6,951 nucleotides of DNA from Allobosea sp. (GCA_021732895.1 JAKFWE010000091.1:1-6951), one strand, 5' to 3'; shown: positions 1-6,110, counted from the stretch's first letter. Notes: generated by a model from the letters alone, not told the origin. Numbers and translations are program-made.

Positions 1-50
1 GGGCTTGCCGTCGCGCTTCTGGGTTCCAACCCGACGCGCAAGCCCCTCAC
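1..50 (-). CDS. Start of a next operon gene, possibly ABC transporter ATPase (partial)
   Basis: Immediately after the DppC-like permease gene a GTG codon (50-48) overlaps that gene's TGA stop in a GTGA arrangement, and the frame stays open to the window edge. It reads MRGLRVGLEPRSATAS. A GAGG about 8 nt upstream could serve as ribosome binding site. The 'VRGLRV' string resembles the first beta strand of ABC-type ATPases, and a DppD/DppF-like ATPase is the gene expected at this place, because the window holds a binding protein and two permeases but no ATPase. Only 16 codons are visible, so both the start and the product are inferred from context; no Walker motif is in view. Confidence 0.38.
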   Translation of the reverse strand, partial: MRGLRVGLEPRSATAS

Positions 51-1000
51 TTCTCCAGCCTCGGATTGAGCACGTCCCGCAGCCGGTCGCCGACGAGATT
101 GATCGAGACGATCGTCAGCAAGAGCGCGATGCCCGGAAACACCGAGATCCAGTAGCTGCCGGAGATCATGTACTGGAAGCCGTTGGCGATCAGGACGCCG
201 AGCGACGGCTCGGTCTGCGGCAGGCCGACGCCGAGGAACGACAGCGTCGCCTCCAGCGAGATCGCATGCGCGGTCTGCACCGTCGCGATCACGATGACGG
301 GCGCGAGGCAGTTCGGCAGGATGTGGCGGAACACCGTGCGCGCATGGCTGAGCCCCAGGGACTGCGCCGCCTCGACATATTCCTTGCGCCGCTCGACCAG
401 CGCCGAGCCGCGCACCGTGCGCGCGTAATAGGCCCACTGCACCATCACCAGCGCGATGATGATCTTGTCGATGCCCTTGCCGAGCCCTGCGACCAGGATC
501 AGCGCCACCAGCACGGAGGGCAGCGACAGCTGCAGATCGACGATCCGCATGATCGCGCTCTCGACGCGTCCGCCGGCATAGGCCGCGATCAGGCCGATCG
601 TCATGCCCAGCGTCGCCGCGATCAGGCCCGAGAACGCGCCGACCATCAGCGAGATGCGCAGGCCGTAGAGAATGCCCGAAAGCAGGTCGCGACCGACGCC
701 GTCCGAGCCGAGCAGCATGGTGAAGCCCTCGCCGGCCTTCTCGCCCGGCGGCAGTCGCGAATCCATCACGTCCACGGCCGAGAGATCGTAGGGGTTCTGC
801 GGCGCGATCAGCGGCGCGGCGACGGCCACGACCACGATGAGCAGGAAGACGAGGAGCCCGGCCAGCGCCACGCGGTCCTCCATGAAGCTGCGCACGAAGC
901 GCGCGAACGGCGTCTCCTCGCGGGGGATGGCGGCAGGCGCGGATGTCGTCGCCTCCATCGGCGCCGTGCGTTGCGGGTTTGTCAGGATGCCGTCGGTCAT
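47..1000 (-). CDS. DppC-like ABC transporter permease (PepT family)
   Basis: This 317-aa protein is an inner-membrane permease subunit of a peptide/nickel-type ABC importer. It has a cytoplasmic N-terminus followed by a first membrane helix near residues 46-66 (LAGLLVFLLIVVVAVAAPLI), the N-terminal domain typical of OppC/DppC proteins. Next comes the LLGSDGVGRDLLSG motif (about 96-109), characteristic of this subunit, and then further hydrophobic segments around 118-140, 158-175 and 178-192. The cytoplasmic EAA loop that docks the ATPase reads EYVEAAQSLGLSHARTVFRH (207-226), and the C-terminus ends DRLRDVLNPRLEK, a usual ending for the family. The ATG shares ATGA with the stop of the upstream permease gene, and GGAGG lies 7 nt before it (complement of 1008-1012), so translation is probably coupled. 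The reading frame stays open upstream to 2014, but that stretch is a shadow of the DppB-like gene and not a fusion. The substrate cannot be told from the sequence. Confidence 0.96.
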   Translation of the reverse strand: MTDGILTNPQRTAPMEATTSAPAAIPREETPFARFVRSFMEDRVALAGLLVFLLIVVVAVAAPLIAPQNPYDLSAVDVMDSRLPPGEKAGEGFTMLLGSDGVGRDLLSGILYGLRISLMVGAFSGLIAATLGMTIGLIAAYAGGRVESAIMRIVDLQLSLPSVLVALILVAGLGKGIDKIIIALVMVQWAYYARTVRGSALVERRKEYVEAAQSLGLSHARTVFRHILPNCLAPVIVIATVQTAHAISLEATLSFLGVGLPQTEPSLGVLIANGFQYMISGSYWISVFPGIALLLTIVSINLVGDRLRDVLNPRLEK

Positions 1001-1974
1001 GTCGTCGCCTCCGTCAGCCGCACGCGCGGATCGAGCGCGGAATAGACCAGATCGACCAGCAGGTTGATCGTCACGAACAGCACGACGACGACCATGACGT
1101 AAGCCACGATCACCGGTCGGTCGAGCCGCGTGATCGCCTCCAGCAGCAGCCGGCCCATGCCTGGCCAGGCGAAGATCGTCTCCGTCACCACCGAAAAGGC
1201 GACGAGCGAGCCGAATTCCAGCCCGAGCACGGTGACGATCGGGATCATGATGTTCTTGAGGATATGGACGCCGATGATCCGGCGCTGCGACAGGCCCTTG
1301 GCGCGGGCGAACTTGACATAGTCCATCAGCGCCGCTTCGCGCGCCCCGGCGCGCGCCAGCCTGATCACCAGGGAGATCTTCAGCAGCGCGAGGTTCAGCG
1401 CCGGCAGCGCGACATGCTGCCAGCCGTCGATCGTCAGCAGCGAGGTCTCGACGCCGAGGATCGAGACCGTCTCGCCGCGTCCTGTCGCGGGCAGCCAGCC
1501 GAGCGCCACCGCAAAGGTCAGGATCAGCATCAGGCCGACCCAGAAGGTCGGCAGCGAGAAGCCGAGGATCGACAGCGCCATGATGGCGCGCGAGATGCGG
1601 CTGTCGGGCTTCAGGCCGGCGTAGAGGCCCAGCGGCAGCCCGATCACGATCGCCATGGCCAGCGCCACGAAGGCGAGCTCCAGCGTCGCCGGCATGCGCG
1701 ACAGGATCAGCGTGATCGCGGATTCGCCATGCACGAACGAGCGGCCGAGATCGCCCTGCGCGGCGTTCTTCAGGAAGATCGCGAACTGCTCCCAGATCGG
1801 CCGGTCGAGCCCGAGCTGGCGCGCGGTCTCGGCGATCTGCTCCTGGTTCATGTCGGGCGAGACCAGCATCCAGATCGGGTCGCCGACGACGTTGACGCCG
1901 AAGAACACGATCACCAGCATCGCGCCGATGACGAAGCTCGATTGCGCCAGCCGGCGCAGGATGAAGGCGAGCAT
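997..1974 (-). CDS. DppB-like ABC transporter permease (PepT family)
   Basis: This 325-aa protein is the partner permease of the importer. It starts with the family-typical MLAFILRRL and a first membrane helix (about 11-30). A periplasmic region carries LGLDRPIWEQ (54-63) and the signature GDLGRSF (74-80). Hydrophobic segments follow near 97-119, 130-157 and 187-205. The EAA loop is EAALMDYVKFARAKGLSQRR (213-232), and after it come FAWPGMGRLLLEA (268-280) and a last helix near 288-311 that ends in LDPRVRL. Length and motif order are normal for DppB/OppB/GsiC-like proteins. GAAGGG (complement of 1983-1988) lies 8 nt before the ATG. The gene follows the binding-protein gene after 134 nt and overlaps the DppC-like gene by 4 nt. 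Peptides, glutathione, nickel and opines are all possible substrates for this family. Confidence 0.96.
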   Translation of the reverse strand: MLAFILRRLAQSSFVIGAMLVIVFFGVNVVGDPIWMLVSPDMNQEQIAETARQLGLDRPIWEQFAIFLKNAAQGDLGRSFVHGESAITLILSRMPATLELAFVALAMAIVIGLPLGLYAGLKPDSRISRAIMALSILGFSLPTFWVGLMLILTFAVALGWLPATGRGETVSILGVETSLLTIDGWQHVALPALNLALLKISLVIRLARAGAREAALMDYVKFARAKGLSQRRIIGVHILKNIMIPIVTVLGLEFGSLVAFSVVTETIFAWPGMGRLLLEAITRLDRPVIVAYVMVVVVLFVTINLLVDLVYSALDPRVRLTEATT

Positions 1975-1993
1975 GGCGGGGGCCCTTCGAAGG

Positions 1994-2039
1994 CGGGATC
2001 ATCCGACCCGTCACGGGCGGGTCTGACCCGACTATCCCG
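1994..2039 (-). promoter_or_regulatory. Nested inverted repeat just upstream of the permease genes
   Basis: Outer arms CGGGAT (1994-1999) and ATCCCG (2034-2039) enclose inner arms GACCCG (2005-2010) and CGGGTC (2018-2023) with a 7-nt loop. A second GACCCG copy lies at 2025-2030. In the operon transcript this could form a stem-loop ending about 5 nt before the likely ribosome binding site of the DppB-like gene. A role in mRNA processing, stability or initiation is inference from position. There is no following U tract, so it is not a classical terminator. Confidence 0.4.
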
Positions 2040-2057
2040 TCGATGAAAGATCGCCCG

Positions 2058-2094
2058 CCGCGTCGTTTCCGGGTCGAGCCCGGGAGCGACGCGG
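2058..2094 (-). promoter_or_regulatory. Long stem-loop between binding-protein and permease genes
   Basis: Arms 2058-2074 and 2078-2094 form an outer perfect 8-bp stem (CCGCGTCG/CGACGCGG) and an inner 5-bp CCGGG/CCCGG stem around a very short loop. On the operon (minus) strand the interruptions would be A-C mismatches; on the plus strand they would be G-U wobbles, giving a continuous 17-bp pairing. It begins 14 nt after the stop of the substrate-binding protein gene, where ABC operons often carry a stem-loop that protects the abundant binding-protein mRNA and lowers permease expression. The downstream sequence has only a weak T stretch (ATCTTTC), so full termination is unlikely. Confidence 0.5.
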
Positions 2095-2108
2095 AGGGAT
2101 TTACCGGT

Positions 2109-3710
2109 TCACTCCTTCGAGATGGAGGTCGCCAGCGTGTACTCGTTGGTGCGCGCCTCGAACTTGAAGCCCTTGCGCGTCGCCCAGGTGTTGAGCTGGT
2201 AATGCACCGGGATGAGCCCGAGATCGTTCATGCCGATCTCCATCGCCGCCGCCAGCGCGAGGTCGCGCTTGGCGTCGTCGACGGTCCTCAGCGCCTCGAC
2301 CAGCTTCGCGTCGAAGGCCGGGTTGGAGTAGCGCCCGCGGTTGGTCGCGCCCATGCCCTTCTCGCGGTCGAAGGTCGCCAGCAGCGCCTTCAGCGAGTCG
2401 GAGGATTCGCCGGTGCCCGCGCCCCAGCCGACCAGGATGAAGGAGAATTCCGGCAGGTTGCCCGGCGCGCCCTGCGAGGCGCGCGAGAAGAAGTTGCCGG
2501 CCGGCAGCGTCTCGACCTCGGTGTCGATGCCGAGCCGCGAGAACATCTGCGCCACCGCCTCGATGATCTTGGTGTCGTTGAGATAGCGGCCGTTGGGGCC
2601 GTGCATCTTCATCTTGAAGCCGTTCGGATAGCCGGCCTCCGTGAGCAGCTTCTTGGCGCCATTCAGGTCGAAGGCGATCGGCTTGAGTTTCTTCGAGGTG
2701 CCGAAGAACTGGTCCGGCAGGAGCTGGTTGGCGGGAATCGCCTCCTTTTCCATGATCCGGTCGACGATGCCGGGGCGGTTGATCGCCATCGACAGGGCCT
2801 GGCGCACGCGCAGGTCGCGCAGCGGGTTCTTGATCGGCGAGCCGTCCTTGGCCGTGATGAAGGGCGAATTCTCGCGGAAATGATCCATGTGGAAATAGAT
2901 CACCCGGTTCGAGACCGTGCTCGCGACGTTGATCTTCGGGTCGGCCTTCAGCCGGGCGACGTCGGTCGTCGGCACGTTCTCGATCACATCGACGTCGCCG
3001 GCGAGCAGCGCGGCCACGCGCGTCGGCGAGGAGGTGATGATGCGGAACCGGGCCGTGGCCCAGATCGGCTTCGCGCCCCAGTACGAGTCGTTGCGCGTCA
3101 GCACGACCCGGTCGCCGGCGACGTATTCCCCATGCTTGTAGGGGCCCGTGCCGCCGGCGGCGCATTTGCCGGCGTTGAATTCCTCGGTCGTGGTGTCCTT
3201 GCACTTGGCCGAGATGACCCCGAAGGTCGAGAAGTCGGTCGGCACCAGCGGCGCGGGCGCGGCCGTCTTCACCCGGAAGGTGTGGTCGTCGACCTTGCTG
3301 AATTCCTTGCCGCGCACATAGGCGCCGAAGCTCGACGGGCTCTTGGGCACGTTGGGCGCGCGCTGGAAGGTGGCGAGCACGTCGTCCACCGTGAAGGGCG
3401 AGCCGTCATGGAACTTGACGTTCTTGCGCAGCTTGAATTCCCAGGTGGTGTCGTCGATCGCCTTCCAGCTTTCGGCCAGAAGCGGGGTCAGCTTCTGCGT
3501 GACGTCCTGCCCGACCAGCGGCTCGTAGATCTGCTGGGCGATCATGTTGTTGGGCGTCAGGTTGTGGTAATGCGGGTCCATCGCCGAAAGTTCGGCCGAG
3601 ATGCCGATGCGGACCTCCTGCGCCGAGGCGGCCGCGGCGAAGCCGAGCGCGGGCAGGGTGATGAGGCCCACCTGAAAGGCCCTGCGCCCAATAGTGCTGA
3701 AACGCTGCAT
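2109..3710 (-). CDS. Periplasmic substrate-binding protein, SBP family 5
   Basis: This 533-aa protein is the extracytoplasmic solute receptor of the ABC importer encoded downstream. Residues 1-30 form an export signal: GRRAFQ resembles a twin-arginine motif, a hydrophobic stretch follows, and ASA before Q31 is a good signal-peptidase site. The mature part shows the family 5 (SBP_bac_5) pattern: YEPLVG (62-67), LAESW (78-82), WEFKLRKNVKFHDGSPFT (90-107) with DDV just after, GTGPYKHGEY (187-196), ALLAGDVDVIENVP (234-247), and later LRDLRVRQALSMAINR and AGYPNGF. Two cysteines at 170 and 183 flank a loop and may form a disulfide. The chosen start has GGGAGA 8 nt upstream and puts the signal sequence at the N-terminus. 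An ATG 13 codons earlier is also in frame but would add a charged extension before the signal. Ligand class (peptide, amino-acid derivative, opine or other) is not decided by these motifs. Confidence 0.94.
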   Translation of the reverse strand: MQRFSTIGRRAFQVGLITLPALGFAAAASAQEVRIGISAELSAMDPHYHNLTPNNMIAQQIYEPLVGQDVTQKLTPLLAESWKAIDDTTWEFKLRKNVKFHDGSPFTVDDVLATFQRAPNVPKSPSSFGAYVRGKEFSKVDDHTFRVKTAAPAPLVPTDFSTFGVISAKCKDTTTEEFNAGKCAAGGTGPYKHGEYVAGDRVVLTRNDSYWGAKPIWATARFRIITSSPTRVAALLAGDVDVIENVPTTDVARLKADPKINVASTVSNRVIYFHMDHFRENSPFITAKDGSPIKNPLRDLRVRQALSMAINRPGIVDRIMEKEAIPANQLLPDQFFGTSKKLKPIAFDLNGAKKLLTEAGYPNGFKMKMHGPNGRYLNDTKIIEAVAQMFSRLGIDTEVETLPAGNFFSRASQGAPGNLPEFSFILVGWGAGTGESSDSLKALLATFDREKGMGATNRGRYSNPAFDAKLVEALRTVDDAKRDLALAAAMEIGMNDLGLIPVHYQLNTWATRKGFKFEARTNEYTLATSISKE

Positions 3711-3718
3711 TTTCTGAA

Positions 3719-3724
3719 TCTCCC
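3719..3724 (-). promoter_or_regulatory. Ribosome binding site that fixes the binding-protein start
   Basis: The minus strand reads GGGAGA here, 8 nt before the ATG at 3710-3708. The earlier in-frame ATGs at 3749 and 3740 lack a comparable purine-rich site, which supports the shorter protein. Confidence 0.6.
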
Positions 3725-3762
3725 GTGGCTGATCGGCCATCTTGACCAATGCGATCGGTGCT

Positions 3763-3801
3763 GGCGAGTCGCCGGCTTCGCCGGACTTCCCCTCATTCGC
3801 C
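3763..3801 (-). promoter_or_regulatory. Nested stem-loop in the transporter mRNA leader
   Basis: On the minus strand GGCGA (3801-3797) can pair with TCGCC (3767-3763), enclosing a CCGGC-GAA-GCCGG hairpin (3784-3772). It lies inside the roughly 120-nt leader expected if transcription starts near 3832. The pairing is short and GC-rich sequence gives such repeats by chance, so a function is not claimed. No known riboswitch consensus was recognised in it. Confidence 0.25.
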
Positions 3802-3833
3802 TTGACGCAAAGGCTAGGTCAGTTCGATATGCT
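3802..3833 (+). promoter_or_regulatory. Possible promoter of the LysR-type regulator gene
   Basis: TTGACG (3802-3807) matches five of six bases of the -35 consensus. The best -10-like string downstream is TATGCT (3828-3833), with an overlong 20-nt spacing; an alternative TATAAC lies at 3860-3865. Either would overlap the divergent transporter promoter, the usual arrangement for an autoregulated LysR gene. Confidence 0.35.
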
Positions 3834-3886
3834 TGTAAATTATAGCGATCGAAGTTCCGTATAACTCAAACGCATGAAGATATGCG
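3821..3886. promoter_or_regulatory. Candidate LysR operator region with several dyads
   Basis: This is the most AT-rich stretch of the window and lies between the divergent LysR and transporter genes. Dyads seen are TTCGAT (3823-3828)/ATCGAA (3848-3853) with a 19-nt spacer, AGTT (3853-3856)/AACT (3863-3866) with a 6-nt spacer, and CGCAT (3871-3875)/ATGCG (3882-3886) with a 6-nt spacer. AGTTC occurs at 3821 and again at 3853, 32 bp apart, about three helical turns. LysR tetramers usually contact two such sites flanking the target promoter. Which dyad is the true site is unknown; none is a clean T-N11-A box. Confidence 0.42.
3839..3869 (-). promoter_or_regulatory. Likely promoter of the ABC transporter operon
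   Basis: The minus strand carries a perfect TATAAT (3844-3839). Upstream, TTGAGT (3869-3864) matches four of six -35 bases at a long 19-nt spacing. A good -10 with a poor, badly spaced -35 fits an activator-dependent promoter, and the LysR candidate sites overlap and flank it. Transcription would start near 3832, leaving a leader of about 120 nt. Confidence 0.5.
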
Positions 3887-3907
3887 GGAACTGGATAGCG
3901 GCCGGCG

Positions 3908-3914
3908 AAGGGGG
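3908..3914 (+). promoter_or_regulatory. Ribosome binding site that fixes the LysR start
   Basis: AAGGGGG ends 6 nt before the ATG at 3921. It abuts the in-frame ATG at 3915 and lies well inside the frame of the ATG at 3882, so 3921 is the best supported start. Confidence 0.6.
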
Positions 3915-3920
3915 ATGGGC

Positions 3921-4850
3921 ATGGCGAGGGAGCGTCGCCTCGAGCAGGCGCCGAGCCTGCGCGAGCTCGAAATTCTGAGCGCGATGATCGTGACGCGCAA
4001 GACCGTCGCCGCCGCCCAGATGCTCGGGATTTCGCAGCCGGCGGTGTCGCGGGCGCTGGCCTCCCTCGAGGCGCGGCTGGGCCGCGCCTTGTTCACGCGC
4101 GAGGGCGGCCGCCTCGTTCCAAGCGCCGAGGCCTTCGCGCTGGAGGCGCAGGCGCAGCCGATCTTCTCGGCGCTGGAGGCGCTGGCGGTCTGGCCGCCGG
4201 CGCCGGTGCAGGCCGCGACGTTGCGGATCGTCGTCGCGCCGACGCTGGCGCAGTTCGTGCTGCCGCGGGCGCTGGCGCTGTTCGCGCGGGCCGAGCCCGA
4301 TGTCGCCGTTCATGTCGAGATCTGCCCGAGCGCCGACGTCATCGCACAGGTCGCCGATCGCGCGGCCGATCTCGGCCTGGTCGATGTGCCGGCCGCCCAT
4401 CCCGGCGTGCGTGGCCGGGTGATGCGCGAGGCGGTGGCCCATGTGCTGATGCCGGCCGATCATGCGCTGGCGGGTCGCGAGGAGATTGCGCCGCGCGATC
4501 TTCTCGATATCCCGCTCATCGCGGTGGCGCGGCGCTTTCCCGCGCGCATCGAGGCCGACCGCGTCTTCGCCGCCGCCGGCGTCGCGCCCCGCATCGTCGC
4601 CGAGGGCGCAACCGCGATCTTCGTCGCCGAACTGGTGCGCAGCGGCGTCGGCCTGGCGCTGCTCAATCCGTTTCCGTTGACCCTGGGCGGGCTGACGGGG
4701 CTGGCGGCGCGACGGTTTACGCCCGCGATCGCCTACCGCACGCAGTTGCTGTTTCCCTCGACCGGTCCGACGGCCCCGGCCGCGCGCCGCTTCGCCGAAC
4801 TGTTGCTGGCGAGCCAGCCCGAGGACGGGCTGACGATTCCGGTGCGCTGA
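3921..4850 (+). CDS. LysR-type transcriptional regulator
   Basis: This 309-aa protein is a DNA-binding regulator that senses a small molecule. The N-terminal winged helix-turn-helix is clear: LRELEILSAMIVTRKTVAAA (13-32), then AQMLGISQPAVSRALASLE (32-50) with the recognition helix near 38-50, and the wing RLGRALFTREGGRLVPSAEA (52-71). A linker helix runs to about 90. The effector-binding domain follows, with the first-subdomain strand LRIVVAPTLA (101-110) and ADLGLVDVP (149-157), then the returning strand LLDIPLIAV (194-202) and LVRSGVGLALLNPFPL (238-253). Length and layout are normal for the family. The gene is divergent from the ABC importer and shares its control region, so it most likely activates that operon and represses itself. 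In-frame ATGs at 3882 and 3915 would add 13 or 2 residues; the ribosome binding site favours 3921. Its effector is unknown, probably the imported solute or a product of it. Confidence 0.93.
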   Translation: MARERRLEQAPSLRELEILSAMIVTRKTVAAAQMLGISQPAVSRALASLEARLGRALFTREGGRLVPSAEAFALEAQAQPIFSALEALAVWPPAPVQAATLRIVVAPTLAQFVLPRALALFARAEPDVAVHVEICPSADVIAQVADRAADLGLVDVPAAHPGVRGRVMREAVAHVLMPADHALAGREEIAPRDLLDIPLIAVARRFPARIEADRVFAAAGVAPRIVAEGATAIFVAELVRSGVGLALLNPFPLTLGGLTGLAARRFTPAIAYRTQLLFPSTGPTAPAARRFAELLLASQPEDGLTIPVR

Positions 4851-4872
4851 GGCGGGGCCGGAACGCCCCGCT
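4851..4872. terminator. GC-rich hairpin between convergent genes
   Basis: GCGGGGC (4852-4858) and GCCCCGC (4865-4871) form a 7-bp stem with a 6-nt loop, extendable by one G-U pair, directly after the LysR stop. It sits between the ends of the convergent LysR and effector-domain genes, where a terminator is expected. No T-rich tail follows on either strand, so it may be a weak or Rho-assisted end, or only a 3' stability element. Confidence 0.5.
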
Positions 4873-4893
4873 CGGCGGGCGCGTCCCGCTGGT

Positions 4894-5130
4894 TCAGAAC
4901 GCCTTGAACGTGATGATCGTGTGGGTGTCGGCGATCTCTGGAATGGATTGCACCTTCTGCGCGACGAAATGGCCGATATCGACGTCCGACCCGACATGGA
5001 ACTTGGCCAGAATGTCGTAATTGCCCGCGGTCGAGTAGATCTCCGAGGCGATCTCCCGGTCGGCCAGCTCGCTGGCGACCTCGTAGGTCTTCCCGAGCCT
5101 GCATTTGATCTCGACGAAGAAGGTCTGCAT
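4894..5130 (-). CDS. Stand-alone Lrp/AsnC-type effector-binding domain protein
   Basis: This 78-aa protein matches the C-terminal ligand-binding (RAM, AsnC_trans_reg) domain of Lrp/AsnC regulators, without the N-terminal DNA-binding helix-turn-helix. Its layout is the ferredoxin-like beta-alpha-beta-beta-alpha-beta fold: FFVEIKCRLGKTYEVASELA (4-23), IASEIYSTAGNYDILAKFHV (27-46) with the conserved G-x-YD turn, DIGHFVAQKVQSIPEIADTH (51-70), and the last strand TIITFKAF. GGAGG (complement of 5137-5141) sits 6 nt before the ATG, so the short form is a real start and not a truncated regulator. The 65 nt upstream to the hydrolase stop show no HTH remnant. Single-domain RAM proteins form ring-like oligomers that bind amino acids. 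It may modulate a full-length Lrp protein or sense an amino acid; no target is visible. It probably shares a transcript with the hydrolase gene upstream. Confidence 0.88.
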   Translation of the reverse strand: MQTFFVEIKCRLGKTYEVASELADREIASEIYSTAGNYDILAKFHVGSDVDIGHFVAQKVQSIPEIADTHTIITFKAF

Positions 5131-5195
5131 CGCGTGCCTCCGGGCCGCCCTCACCGTCGGGCCGCTCCCTCTGGATAGCGCCGCGGCGGGGAAGA

Positions 5196-6020
5196 TCAAG
5201 CGCCGGAGAGCGCGGCCAGCCTGCGGCTCATGCCGCTCTCCGGGTCGGCGAGGCCCGCGACCACGGTGAAATGATTGGCCCCGTCGATCTCCTCGTAGCG
5301 CGTCAGGGCGCCCGACAGGCCCCAGACATCGACGATCCGCCGGCTCTGCTTGAGGTATTCCTCGCTTTCGGCGCCCCCGACGATGGCGTCCATCGCGAGC
5401 CCGGAAGGCGCGGGCCAGAACAGCGGGCTCTCGCGCTCGGCCGCTTCCATGCTCAGCCCGAGCGCCGCGTTGACGCTGGTTTCCGTCAGCGGCTTCAGAT
5501 TGTAGAGGCCTGAAATTCCATAGGCCGCCGGCACCAGATGCTCCGGCAGCCCGGGATCGACGTTCCTCCAGGCGGTGGCGAGCAGGCAGGCGGCGAGATG
5601 CCCGCCGGCCGAGTGCCCGGCCGCGACGACCGGCAGTCTGAAGCGCCGCCACAGCGCGGCCGCGGCCTGCTGCAACTCCCAGACGATGTGGCCGAGCTCG
5701 ACCTGCGGGCAGAGATCATAGCCCGCCACCGCGACCGGGACGCCGAGCCGGTTCGGGCCGCGAGCCAGATGGGAAAAGTAGGACGGCGCCAGGCCCTGCC
5801 AGTAGCCGCCATGGATGAACAGGACGATGGCCCGGCTCCTGACCTCGATCGGCTTGAACAGATCGTAGATCTGGCGCGCGCTCTCGCCATAGGAAACGCC
5901 GAGCTCGCTCAGCGCCTCGTCGCGATAGGCGGCGGCGTCGGCATGCCAGCCAGCGATGATGGCCGGGTGCTCCGGCACGCGGGCGCGGTTGTTGTATTCG
6001 GCTTCGTAATCCGGCGACAT
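5196..6020 (-). CDS. Alpha/beta hydrolase, kynurenine formamidase-like
   Basis: A 274-aa predicted cytoplasmic serine hydrolase. The oxyanion-hole motif HGGYW (70-74, preceded by IVLFI) is the HGGxW type seen in eukaryotic-type arylformamidases (Bna7/AFMID) and related esterases. The nucleophile elbow is GHSAGGH, with Ser137. The catalytic His is likely His250 in GANHFTVV. The acid is probably within VGGAESEEY (about 214-222), where the formamidases I recall have Asp; here Glu218 is the best candidate. The conserved N-terminal stretch DYEAEYNNRARVPEH follows the chosen start. An ATG 7 codons earlier (6041) is equally possible, since neither has a strong ribosome binding site. A longer form from 6176 is unlikely because its first 45 residues are shadow-like and would overlap the asparaginase start. 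The natural substrate may be N-formylkynurenine or another formamide or ester; no other kynurenine-pathway gene is in view. Confidence 0.85.
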   Translation of the reverse strand: MSPDYEAEYNNRARVPEHPAIIAGWHADAAAYRDEALSELGVSYGESARQIYDLFKPIEVRSRAIVLFIHGGYWQGLAPSYFSHLARGPNRLGVPVAVAGYDLCPQVELGHIVWELQQAAAALWRRFRLPVVAAGHSAGGHLAACLLATAWRNVDPGLPEHLVPAAYGISGLYNLKPLTETSVNAALGLSMEAAERESPLFWPAPSGLAMDAIVGGAESEEYLKQSRRIVDVWGLSGALTRYEEIDGANHFTVVAGLADPESGMSRRLAALSGA

Positions 6021-6073
6021 GTCGGCTCTGGGTTGGCGCATACCCGGATCGTTGCGGGCGGAAGAGCGTTCTG

Positions 6074-6110
6074 GCGAGCGCGAGGCTCGCAGGCGCAGCC
6101 AGTTTGCGCC
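6074..6110. promoter_or_regulatory. Two adjacent dyads in the hydrolase/asparaginase divergent region
   Basis: The 154-nt region 6021-6174 separates the divergent hydrolase and asparaginase genes. It holds GCGAGC (6074-6079)/GCTCGC (6085-6090) with a 5-nt spacer, and GGCGCA (6092-6097)/TGCGCC (6105-6110) with a 7-nt spacer. The second is a 19-bp dyad of typical operator size, ending 7 nt before a consensus -35 box. An operator for a regulator of asparaginase is plausible but not shown. Confidence 0.35.

Noticed and set aside
1001..2014. Upstream extension of the DppC-like frame to 2014, suggesting a 655-residue fusion
   Set aside because: The extension is Arg/Ala-rich noise lying over the DppB-like gene in another frame, and a strong ribosome binding site marks the start at 1000.
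5..2046. Long plus-strand open frames (5-1045 and 943-2046) opposite the permease genes
   Set aside because: Low-complexity Arg/Asp/His/Gln-rich translations without domains; shadows of the two permease genes.
3763..3801. Cobalamin-riboswitch-like string in the transporter leader (a GGGGAAG followed by a CCGGC/GCCGG hairpin)
   Set aside because: The rest of the B12 aptamer core is absent, including the CCCGC-ACTG part and the upstream helices, so the resemblance is superficial.
2043..3845. 600-codon open frame on the plus strand opposite the binding-protein gene
   Set aside because: Its product is an Arg/His/Asp/Gln-rich mixture without recognisable motifs, and it mirrors a clear SBP family 5 gene. 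It is explained by GC-rich codon use on the other strand.
3840..4997. 385-codon minus-strand open frame opposite the LysR gene
   Set aside because: Arg/Gln/His-rich shadow with no domain; it would also cover the divergent promoter region.
5179..5188. 10-bp perfect palindrome CGCCGCGGCG between the hydrolase and effector-domain genes
   Set aside because: Pure G/C self-complementary strings are common by chance in such GC-rich DNA, and there is no loop to form a hairpin.
5131..5652. Upstream extension of the effector-domain frame, possibly restoring an Lrp DNA-binding domain
   Set aside because: The extension contains no helix-turn-helix and overlaps the hydrolase gene in another frame; GGAGG marks the start at 5130.
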